Made by a program: the position numbers and the translations under genes. A stretch of DNA of 7,220 nucleotides from Methanomicrobiales archaeon (GTDB taxonomy: Archaea > Halobacteriota > Methanomicrobia > Methanomicrobiales > Methanospirillaceae): the NCBI GenBank assembly GCA_013415575.1, contig JAAEES010000089.1, positions 1-7,220 on the forward strand. The letters run 5' to 3'. The notes under the pieces were generated by a model. That model had not been told where the DNA came from and did not search any database. It saw nothing but the letters and a program-made list of their open reading frames with translations. Positions 1-5,335 of this stretch are shown here, in pieces (positions within the stretch are counted from its first letter, which is position 1; each line of letters opens with the position of its first letter).

Positions 1-2
1 GT

Positions 3-1007
3 ATCATAGTAGAGGGAGTCCTGGACAAAGAACGCGAAATGAACGGTATTGAATGAATCAACGACAACCGGTACCTGGCCGCCATATTTCCCGGTTGCAA
101 TCACCGACTCCGTATGCCATACCCCGCCGTCTTTCCAGGCGTACACCAGTTCGTCAGGGGTCCACATGTCATTGATGATCTCGTACACAACGTGCGGTTT
201 TCCCTGTGAATCGATATCGTAGCCGGCAGGCCCGAGGTTACCCTGGTCTATAATTTCCGTATACCACCCGGTGCTGTCCTTCCAGGCGTACTTCACGAAG
301 TGGTTGTAGAGATCCTCGGTAAACTCGGTATACACGATTGAAGGCCTCCCCAGGGGATTGAGCTGCAGGATCTGATCCCCGGTTGTCACCGGATCGACCT
401 GCTCATAGTGCCACCCGGTGGTGTCCTTCCAGGCATAGAACAGATGAAACTCATTATCCTGGTAGGTAATGTGAGGTCTGCCGTAACTGTCGAGAGCCAG
501 AGAGTAAAATCCTCCCGTCTCGTTCTGGTAGGGCAGGGGTGAGGTGTCATCTATCACCTCAATCTTCCATCCGGCAGGCTCCTTTATTGCCAGCTTCAAT
601 CCCAGCACCGGACCATCGACATCGATAATGTACCCGTAGAGGAGCAAGGGCTTCCCGCTCGGAGTAACTTTCAGACAGGGATATGCTACCACCGTCATCG
701 ATGGGTCCACATTCTCCGTATGCCAGCCAAACCGATCCTTATACGCATACCTCATAGTGTAATCAAAGACGTTCGCGTGACTGGCATATCCCAGGTGAGG
801 ACGACCGGATATGTCGAAATCAAGCGAGGTTATGACACCCGATGGGGCCGGGGTATCAACGATCCTGGCGTCCCAGGTGCCCATGAGCCTGGACGTCTCC
901 CCGGGGGATGGATAAGAACCACTACCAGCAACGGTCGCGACGATGATGCACCCCGCGAGGAGGAATACCAGCACCAGTCCGGAATAGTTCACAGAGGTCA
1001 TTTTCAT
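3..1007 (-). CDS. Secreted repeat protein, probable beta-propeller (partial, 3' end outside window)
   Basis: The frame stays open from the ATG at 1007 to the left edge, giving 335 visible residues and no stop. Residues 1-28 form a signal peptide with a hydrophobic core (about 10-26), so the product is exported. An LAGC sequence at residues 17-20 matches a lipobox, but hydrophobic residues continue after the Cys, so ordinary Sec cleavage near residue 28 is equally possible. The rest is a repeat of about 50 residues. Tryptophans at 45, 95, 147, 199, 248 and 297 begin units with the pattern W-x-x-E-x-(V/I)-D, then G(R/K)PH(I/V)xY, then YAWKD followed by the next W. At least five units are complete. 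Aromatic and Asp-rich repeats of this length suit the blades of a beta-propeller; that is inference, and no catalytic motif is visible. The start is supported by an AAGGTGG Shine-Dalgarno 5 nt upstream. Likely a cell-surface or ligand-binding protein of unknown target. Confidence 0.9.
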   Translation of the reverse strand, partial: MKMTSVNYSGLVLVFLLAGCIIVATVAGSGSYPSPGETSRLMGTWDARIVDTPAPSGVITSLDFDISGRPHLGYASHANVFDYTMRYAYKDRFGWHTENVDPSMTVVAYPCLKVTPSGKPLLLYGYIIDVDGPVLGLKLAIKEPAGWKIEVIDDTSPLPYQNETGGFYSLALDSYGRPHITYQDNEFHLFYAWKDTTGWHYEQVDPVTTGDQILQLNPLGRPSIVYTEFTEDLYNHFVKYAWKDSTGWYTEIIDQGNLGPAGYDIDSQGKPHVVYEIINDMWTPDELVYAWKDGGVWHTESVIATGKYGGQVPVVVDSFNTVHFAFFVQDSLYYD

Positions 1008-1012
1008 GGTTT

Positions 1013-1019
1013 CCACCTT
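1013..1019 (-). promoter_or_regulatory. Ribosome binding site of the propeller-like gene
   Basis: The minus strand reads AAGGTGG with 5 nt to the ATG at 1007. It matches the GGTG part of the archaeal anti-SD complement and fixes the start, because no other in-frame start has such a site. Confidence 0.75.
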
Positions 1020-1055
1020 TATTTTGCCACCCGTGTATCAGACAGGATACTTTCC

Positions 1056-1079
1056 TTATTATTAAAGTGATATAATAAA
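1056..1079 (-). promoter_or_regulatory. Candidate TATA region for the propeller-like gene
   Basis: On the minus strand the AT-rich stretch contains TTTATTATA (1071-1079) and then TTTAATAATAA (1057-1067). Either could be the TATA box, giving a transcript start near 1036-1050 and a leader of 30-45 nt. The same bases on the plus strand (GATATAATAAA) could also bind TBP, so direction is not certain. Confidence 0.4.
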
Positions 1080-1242
1080 TCTTCTATTATGAAAAAGGCC
1101 GCGTTCGAGAAATAGACAATAAACCTGGAAATGCCCTCAAAGGCCGGGACTACCCGGGACAGAAGTCGTACGTGCCCGGCTCCGGCTTTTCCCACGCTAA
1201 ACCTGAAAAAGTTATTTGATACCAGACCTCCTCTCATCAGCA

Positions 1243-1587
1243 ATGCCTGAAGGGCCGTGCTTCAACCAGATCTGGTCAGAGATTATTCTCCAGAACGTCA
1301 CGCCACGGAAATCAGACAACCGGGTGAAGAAGTCCTGCAGGGAATATTATCTCATAGAGCCCGGCACGGTCTTTCGCGATGTTCCGATCACCCTCTCCAG
1401 AGCTATGCTGGTCGGGATCGATGAAGAGGCCGGGCGCATCCTTATGCCCTTCCGGAAACCCTGCCACGGCACCTCGCTGTATGCCATCGATGCCGACCGT
1501 GAGGAAATTGCAGGTCTCCGGTCAGAGCTGATGGCAGCACCAGTCCGGAGAGAAAAGAGCAGTAAACGGAGAAAATCTCCTCCATAA
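1243..1587 (+). CDS. Small methanogen-type hypothetical protein (DUF1894-like)
   Basis: A 114-residue soluble protein with no signal peptide or membrane segment. Its core reads YYLIEPGTVFRDVPI (35-49), then a hydrophobic MLVGID strand (55-60), then ILMPFRKPCHGTSLYAI (66-82) and a helix EEIAGLRSEL (87-96). From memory this PG..F.D.PI / PF.KPC.GT.L pattern resembles the DUF1894 family of methanogens; I could not run the comparison, so the family name is tentative. Cys6, Cys32 and Cys74 are present, Cys74 within the KPCHGT motif. The C-terminal tail (101-114) is strongly basic (RREKSSKRRK) and looks disordered. The ATG at 1243 is chosen because the family-like part begins soon after it. A TTG at 1216 would add nine residues; neither start has a convincing SD. 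It lies alone between two secreted-protein genes, divergent from the first and about 160 bp before the second. Function unknown. Confidence 0.7.
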   Translation: MPEGPCFNQIWSEIILQNVTPRKSDNRVKKSCREYYLIEPGTVFRDVPITLSRAMLVGIDEEAGRILMPFRKPCHGTSLYAIDADREEIAGLRSELMAAPVRREKSSKRRKSPP

Positions 1588-1643
1588 CACTCATCCCGAA
1601 GGATCAGCTGAGCGGTTGACTGTATCACCCCAGGTTCCGCAGA

Positions 1644-1653
1644 TTATATATAG
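1644..1653 (+). promoter_or_regulatory. TATA box of the CPF-repeat gene
   Basis: TTATATATAG is a strong archaeal TATA-type element. Transcription would begin about 25 nt downstream, near 1670-1680, leaving a leader of roughly 70-80 nt before the ATG at 1749. There is no other good TATA element between the two plus-strand genes. Confidence 0.6.
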
Positions 1654-1735
1654 GGTGATTGGCGAGAATCTAATTGGCGGTACTTTTCCGATCCGGATCC
1701 TCTGGTGCTGTGGGGATCCGATCAGGGGTATCATC

Positions 1736-1742
1736 AAGGTGG
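1736..1742 (+). promoter_or_regulatory. Ribosome binding site of the CPF-repeat gene
   Basis: AAGGTGG lies 6 nt before the ATG at 1749. It is the same sequence used by the propeller-like gene. It decides the start in favour of 1749, directly before a signal peptide, over an in-frame TTG at 1674 that would add 25 non-signal-like residues. Confidence 0.75.
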
Positions 1743-1748
1743 CATGAT

Positions 1749-2579
1749 ATGAATAGAACAATCGTTTCTCTACTCGTAGGTGGGGTTCTCATCACCGCAC
1801 TTGCGGGCTACGGCTCTGCGGGGGTTGCCTGCCCCTTCGGTGATTATAATGGCGGGGGAATAGCCTGTCCGTTCGATGGCTATAATGGCGGGGGAATAGC
1901 CTGTCCGTTCGATGACTATAATGGCGGGGGAATAGCCTGTCCGTTCGATGACTATAATGGCGGGGGAATAGCCTGCCCCTTCGATGACTATAATGGCGGG
2001 GGAATAGCCTGTCCGTTCGATGATTCCGGCAGTGGAGGTTCAGCTGAAGTGTTCCAGGAAGTAGACCTGATGTCCCTGCTGCCATGTCCGTTTGATGATT
2101 CCGGCAGTGGGGGTTCAGCCGAGGTGTTCCCGGAGGTGAACGCCGGCTCCGGGATATCCTGTCCATTCGATGATTCCGGCGGTGGAGGTTCAGCCGAAGT
2201 GTTCCCGGAGGTGAATGCCGGCTCCGGGATAGCCTGTCCGTTCGATGATTCCGGCACTGGAGGTTCTGCTGAGGTGTTCCCGGAAGTGAATACCGGCTCC
2301 GGGGTCCCTTGTCCATTCCAGCGAAGTGTGGCATCTTCCGGGGAGAGCGGCTCAGTCGATGTGACCGGGCTCGAAACGTATCCGCAACCCGGTGATATCG
2401 ATGGCGATGGCCTGTACGAGGATCTGAATGGAAACGGGCGAATTGATTTTGCCGATCTGGTCCTGTATTTCAATCAGATGGACTGGATCCGGGAGCATCA
2501 GCCCATCTGCTGTTTTGACTACAATGGAAACGGCAATATTGACTTTGCCGACCTGATCATGTTGTTTCACGAAATCTGA
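1749..2579 (+). CDS. Secreted CPF-repeat protein with C-terminal dockerin-like module
   Basis: A 276-residue exported protein. Residues 1-25 form a signal peptide (MNRTIVSLLVGG start, then a hydrophobic run to ALAGYGSAG). The mature part carries ten CPF motifs at Cys 28, 40, 52, 64, 76, 88, 113, 138, 163 and 188. The first six are 12 residues apart (unit CPFDDYNGGGIA); the last four intervals are 25 residues (unit CPFDDSGSGGSAEVFPEVNA plus GSGI). Residues 215-276 are a dockerin-like module: GDIDGDG, then two near-identical calcium-type loops, DLNGNGRIDFAD (225-236) and DYNGNGNIDFAD (257-268), each followed by a hydrophobic helix. Such modules bind Ca2+ and, in the classical case, dock to cohesins; archaea have many outside cellulosomes, with mostly unknown partners. 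The only other cysteines are the C254-C255 pair between the two loops. The repeats are low in hydrophobic residues and probably extended, and could act as a disulphide-linked or metal-binding spacer (inference). I recognise no catalytic domain. Start chosen from the SD at 1736-1742 and the signal peptide. Confidence 0.9.
   Translation: MNRTIVSLLVGGVLITALAGYGSAGVACPFGDYNGGGIACPFDGYNGGGIACPFDDYNGGGIACPFDDYNGGGIACPFDDYNGGGIACPFDDSGSGGSAEVFQEVDLMSLLPCPFDDSGSGGSAEVFPEVNAGSGISCPFDDSGGGGSAEVFPEVNAGSGIACPFDDSGTGGSAEVFPEVNTGSGVPCPFQRSVASSGESGSVDVTGLETYPQPGDIDGDGLYEDLNGNGRIDFADLVLYFNQMDWIREHQPICCFDYNGNGNIDFADLIMLFHEI
1815..2030 (+). repeat. 36-bp tandem repeat array (12-residue CPF units)
   Basis: Six 36-bp units run in frame inside the CPF-repeat gene. 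Units 1887-1922 and 1923-1958 are identical base for base. Unit 1851-1886 differs from them by one base and unit 1959-1994 by two. The first (1815-1850) and last (1995-2030) units are diverged, as expected at the edges of an array that grows by slippage or unequal exchange. The unit length is a multiple of three, so gain or loss of a unit keeps the frame. Confidence 0.95.
2010..2309 (+). repeat. 75-bp tandem repeat array (25-residue CPF units)
   Basis: Four 75-bp units (2010-2084, 2085-2159, 2160-2234, 2235-2309) each encode CPFDDSGxGGSAEVF followed by a short acidic linker. Units two to four are close copies. The first differs at its end, encoding QEVDLMSLLP in place of PEVNAGSGI. The array overlaps the end of the 36-bp array and shares the CPFDD coding block with it. 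Confidence 0.93.
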
Positions 2580-2594
2580 CGGACCGACCACACG

Positions 2595-2606
2595 TTCTTT
2601 TTTTTT
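2595..2606 (+). terminator. T-tract terminator of the CPF-repeat gene
   Basis: Sixteen bases after the stop codon there is TTC followed by nine T residues. Archaeal RNA polymerase terminates at such T-runs without needing a hairpin. Confidence 0.65.
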
Positions 2607-2740
2607 CATGATCATTCTGCCTAAAAGTGGCTGAGAATCGAATCACTGCCCGGAATGCGTCCACATACGGCGTAGGGCCAGGAGCTTGTCTGACCAGAGA
2701 GATGGAGAACCCGGTGCAGATTCCTGGAATTAAATCACCT

Positions 2741-2753
2741 CACTTTATCATCC
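2741..2753 (+). promoter_or_regulatory. Candidate TATA element, leaderless start
   Basis: CACTTTATCATCC is centred about 26 bp before the ATG at 2773, where a transcript would begin almost at the start codon. No SD precedes that ATG, which fits a leaderless mRNA. A second AT-rich site, GAATTAAATCA (2728-2738), is an alternative that would give a leader of about 15 nt. Confidence 0.4.
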
Positions 2754-2772
2754 AGTCCCCGAACATCCTTCT

Positions 2773-3297
2773 ATGGACATTATAGCTGCTCTCTGGCCGG
2801 TTCTCTTACCCGTTCTTGCGGTTCTCATCGCCGTTATCCACATCCGCTGGAAGAGGATTGCCGGGTGGCAGGCCATTGGTACCGTGCTGATGTGGCAGTT
2901 GGGAATCGGACTCGGGCTTGGTCTCATCTGGGCTGGTCTCGGCCACCTCCTGATGCCGGACCAGGTCGCCGCCTCGATCGGCTGGCTGGCAGGAAGCCCG
3001 TTCCAGCGTGAAGTAGGGATGTGGGATCTCTCCCTCGGCATTGTTGCGGTACTCTGCCTGGTCTTCCGGGACGAGGGATTCTGGACAGCGACGATTATCA
3101 GCACCGGGATATTCTCTATCAGTGCCGGTCTCGGCCATATATATGAACTCGTGATCCACGGCGATACCGCGGTCAATAACGCAGGAGCGGTGATGTACCT
3201 GGATCTCTTCTACCCATTGTTCCTAGTAGGGTTTCTGATCCTGTACCATACGAAGAAGAAGGACGCAGGGCAGCATGCCCTGTCAATGAAAATATGA
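2773..3297 (+). CDS. Small polytopic membrane protein (DUF6790-like)
   Basis: A 174-residue integral membrane protein with five likely membrane segments: about 3-24, 35-61, 83-98, 104-128 and 138-158. The loop between the second and third holds ASIGWLAGSPFQREVGM (67-83). GH pairs occur at 57-58 and 121-122. From memory the GSPFQ.EVG motif and this layout match the DUF6790 membrane family of archaea and bacteria; I could not check this by search, and the family's function is unknown to me. No cofactor motif is evident beyond the membrane-proximal His residues. The C-terminal tail is short and basic (KKKD). The gene stands alone, preceded by a 190-bp gap after the CPF gene and convergent with the phosphatase-like gene, 98 bp away. 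There is no SD, and the promoter spacing suggests a leaderless transcript. Confidence 0.85.
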   Translation: MDIIAALWPVLLPVLAVLIAVIHIRWKRIAGWQAIGTVLMWQLGIGLGLGLIWAGLGHLLMPDQVAASIGWLAGSPFQREVGMWDLSLGIVAVLCLVFRDEGFWTATIISTGIFSISAGLGHIYELVIHGDTAVNNAGAVMYLDLFYPLFLVGFLILYHTKKKDAGQHALSMKI

Positions 3298-3304
3298 TAG
3301 GATT

Positions 3305-3329
3305 GGGTCCTTACGGACACCCTTTCCTT
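3305..3329 (+). terminator. Possible hairpin terminator after the membrane-protein gene
   Basis: GGGTCC TTAC GGACACCC can fold into a stem with a four-base loop and one bulged A, and is followed by a pyrimidine run TTTCCTT. It lies 8 bases after the stop codon in the convergent gap, so it could serve either strand. The following T-run is weak. Confidence 0.4.
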
Positions 3330-3395
3330 ATCAGAGCAGGGATATCCCCAGGATGAGGTTATGATTACCGCGTCGTAGGTTATATCGGCGGCCCT

Positions 3396-5123
3396 TCAGT
3401 CATTTTTCCCGAACAGGTCAGGATTCTGCCGGCGTCTCCACCATCGACGGGTTAGATAACCCCCGCAGGTGCCAATTCCGGCCATCACGATGATTGCAAG
3501 AAGAAGGATCCCGGAGGGAGGGGGGATCTCTGGTTCCAGTGTAGGAGCAGGAGCCGGGGTACCATATGGTTCTACGACAGGTATTTGCGTTGGGAGGGAG
3601 GGGGTATTCGGCAAAGGCGCTTCCATGGCAGGCTCCTCGGCAACGGGTGGAACCGGCTCTTCAAGTGTGACGGGTGGCACTGGGATCCTGTTCGTTATCA
3701 CGAAGTAACTGAATCCCGGTGTTTCTGCAGTATAGAATGCCCGCCCGTTGGTGATATGATCCAGGACGGTCGACAGTTCCACCCATCGGTCTTCAACCCA
3801 CCGCATCATGACTACATCCTCCGGTGCGATTGGCAGTGATGTAAGATACCCCCCCCTGATTGAGAACTGGATGGTACTAGGATCGATCGATGCATCCGGA
3901 ACATTCAGGAGGTCGATGTCATAGTATCGGGTAAAAATCCGGCCGGTGAGTTTTTTTTCCTCGCTGATACGCGGGCTCTGCTCTACCCGGAGGATCGGCT
4001 CGACAATGGTCTTTGAAGGGATCACATGGACATGGTGGATGGTCGTATCAGCCACGGAACTGCTTCCCTCTTCGTCATCATAGTCATCGAAGACATAATT
4101 CACCAGAATTCCGGTTTCACCGCCGGGATGGGCCAGGGTCATGAACGGCGGTTCTGATTCATCTGATGCCGTATCGGAAAGAGTAGCGGCGCAGGATCCA
4201 TTGATGGCGGTGCAATAGGCTTGGGCAAGGTTTCGCGATCCCTGGTTTGGGGGACTGTAGACTGGGGGAGCCATTGTGTTCCCCATGAACTGTGCATAGG
4301 TTACCGCCTGAAGATAGGTCATATTCTCCGGAAAATTCTTCATGAGATACCCGATGGTTACTCCCCCGGTCCGGTCCGTCCCCAGTACACAGTGATAGTA
4401 GATCAGGCGCTTCTTCCCGGAAGTGCTTGTCTCCTGCATAAGCGAGGTGATCTGACCGATGAGGTTATAGTAACTACAATACTCGTCACCATCAATATGG
4501 AGAAGGTCATCACAATTGCCCTGATCACAAAACCCGATGGGGGACCAGATCAGATAGCCCTGGTGACCGCGTATCGTTCCGGGTCTCAATTCCGCAGAAC
4601 AATTGCTGACCTTCCCGCCAAATTCACGTATCTCCACACTGAGATATTCACTATCCGGCCATTTGTTATCGATGAGGCTGATGACGATGAGCTCATAGTC
4701 GGAAAGGTTGAATGTCATGAGTGCCTGGTCGAGCTTTGAACGTTGCGAATCCGTGATATAAACCGGTTTGAACAGGGAATTCTTGATTGTCGTATTCAAT
4801 TCGTCATATGCGAAGTGCCAATCTGTATGATTATTGCAGGGGCTGGATTTCGGATTATTTCCAGAGCCATTCCTGATCACGAGAGGGAGCGGCCCCCGGA
4901 CGAGCAGGTTGCCGGTGGTTTCATTGATATCAACAACGGTTGGCGGATGTATTATCGGTGCATCGGGTGGCTTGAATGCGTTTTCCGGCTCGAGGTTACA
5001 CCGATTAAAGCAACAGGTACCGTCAGGGGCTTCGTCAGTGCAGTCTGCATGCACGAGCGGTATCAGTCCCTGGATGAGGAGTAGGCATACCAATAGAACT
5101 ACAATTCTACGTGGATGGTTCAT
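3396..5123 (-). CDS. Membrane-anchored extracytoplasmic phosphatase-like protein with PGF-pre-PGF-like domain
   Basis: 575 residues. A signal peptide spans about 1-26 (core VVLLVCLLLIQGL, cleavage near VHA/D). Residues about 100-310 hold a phosphatase-like domain with YYHCVLGTDRTGG (242-254): this is the HCx5R(T/S)G P-loop of Cys-based tyrosine/dual-specificity phosphatases, with nucleophile Cys245 and phosphate-binding Arg251. Asp211 or Asp213, about 30 residues upstream, could be the general acid. Several other cysteines (175, 199, 204, 216, 304, 311) suggest disulphides. Residues about 365-480 (ending in ETPGFSYFVITNR) resemble the archaeal PGF-pre-PGF surface domain. Next come a Pro/Glu-rich stalk (480-536), a membrane helix (537-556) and a basic cytoplasmic tail RRWWRRR, so both domains should face outside. 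Multiple NxS/T sequons fit N-glycosylation. The substrate is unknown: phosphoprotein, phospholipid or phosphoglycan are all possible. An SD (GGGAGAA, 5131-5137) lies 7 nt before the ATG. Confidence 0.9.
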   Translation of the reverse strand: MNHPRRIVVLLVCLLLIQGLIPLVHADCTDEAPDGTCCFNRCNLEPENAFKPPDAPIIHPPTVVDINETTGNLLVRGPLPLVIRNGSGNNPKSSPCNNHTDWHFAYDELNTTIKNSLFKPVYITDSQRSKLDQALMTFNLSDYELIVISLIDNKWPDSEYLSVEIREFGGKVSNCSAELRPGTIRGHQGYLIWSPIGFCDQGNCDDLLHIDGDEYCSYYNLIGQITSLMQETSTSGKKRLIYYHCVLGTDRTGGVTIGYLMKNFPENMTYLQAVTYAQFMGNTMAPPVYSPPNQGSRNLAQAYCTAINGSCAATLSDTASDESEPPFMTLAHPGGETGILVNYVFDDYDDEEGSSSVADTTIHHVHVIPSKTIVEPILRVEQSPRISEEKKLTGRIFTRYYDIDLLNVPDASIDPSTIQFSIRGGYLTSLPIAPEDVVMMRWVEDRWVELSTVLDHITNGRAFYTAETPGFSYFVITNRIPVPPVTLEEPVPPVAEEPAMEAPLPNTPSLPTQIPVVEPYGTPAPAPTLEPEIPPPSGILLLAIIVMAGIGTCGGYLTRRWWRRRQNPDLFGKND

Positions 5124-5130
5124 AGGATGA

Positions 5131-5137
5131 TTCTCCC
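5131..5137 (-). promoter_or_regulatory. Ribosome binding site of the phosphatase-like gene
   Basis: The minus strand reads GGGAGAA, 7 nt before the ATG at 5123, containing the GGAG core. It supports that start together with the signal peptide directly after it. Confidence 0.6.
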
Positions 5138-5186
5138 GAATGGCACATCATTCAGACGAAGTGAAACGAGATCCTGTCTGATCCTG

Positions 5187-5200
5187 CTTATGTATCCTCT
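5187..5200 (-). promoter_or_regulatory. Candidate TATA element for the phosphatase-like gene
   Basis: The minus strand reads AGGATACATAAGCA, a moderate TATA-like sequence that would start transcription about 45 bp before the ATG. An alternative AT-rich stretch with CGAAATAGATTTTA lies just upstream (about 5206-5221). I cannot choose firmly between them. Confidence 0.3.
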
Positions 5201-5284
5201 TCTGGGTAAAATCTATTTCGAAATAATGATGAAATCCGCAGGAGGCGCCGTCGGACCGTATCGGGGGTTATCTGGTAATTGTAG

Positions 5285-5303
5285 TAAAAATAAAAATAAA
5301 AAA
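5285..5303 (-). terminator. T-tract terminator of the Gln/Thr-repeat gene
   Basis: On the minus strand this is a run of T residues broken by three or four A residues (TTTTTTATTTTTATTTTTA), about 33 bp beyond the stop of the upstream minus-strand gene. It is a typical archaeal U-rich termination signal and separates that gene from the phosphatase-like gene. Confidence 0.7.
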
Positions 5304-5335
5304 TGGATTTTTTCCCGTTGAACCGTTTCAGCTGG

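Larger units (their letters stand above)
1008..1242. other. Divergent intergenic region
   Basis: This gap separates the minus-strand propeller-like gene from the plus-strand small hypothetical gene. It holds the SD and AT-rich promoter of the former near 1013-1079. From about 1090 to 1200 it is GC-rich with short repeats of CCGGG and CCGGC. I see no convincing RNA gene, and the short open frames there lack protein-like composition. Confidence 0.6.

Noticed and set aside
720..1070. Plus-strand open frame of 116 codons
   Set aside because: It overlaps the well-supported minus-strand signal-peptide gene and has shadow-like composition; the SD and repeats are all on the minus strand.
1019..1243. 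74-codon minus-strand frame in the divergent gap
   Set aside because: It runs through the AT-rich promoter region, has no SD and no protein-like pattern.
1842..1994. DYNG repeats as true EF-hand calcium sites
   Set aside because: The repeat is one residue short between the Asn and the Ile compared with the dockerin loop, so ligand spacing is broken; similarity is kept only as an origin hypothesis.
1815..2030. CRISPR array
   Set aside because: The 36-bp units are directly adjacent with no unique spacers and are in frame with a signal-peptide-bearing gene, so this is a coding tandem repeat.
1792..2473. Long open frames on the minus strand opposite the CPF-repeat gene (180 and 161 codons)
   Set aside because: They exist because the plus-strand repeats lack stop-generating bases in those frames. 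Their translations are Arg/Ser/Pro/His-rich echoes of the repeat with no domain, SD or promoter.
2580..2772. Possible small RNA or short gene in the gap before the membrane-protein gene
   Set aside because: I saw a terminator at the left and a promoter at the right but no stable fold, SD-led frame or conserved motif between them.
4221..5130. Several plus-strand open frames within the phosphatase-like gene
   Set aside because: The minus-strand frame has a signal peptide, HCx5R motif and surface domain across the whole interval; the plus frames have no recognisable features.
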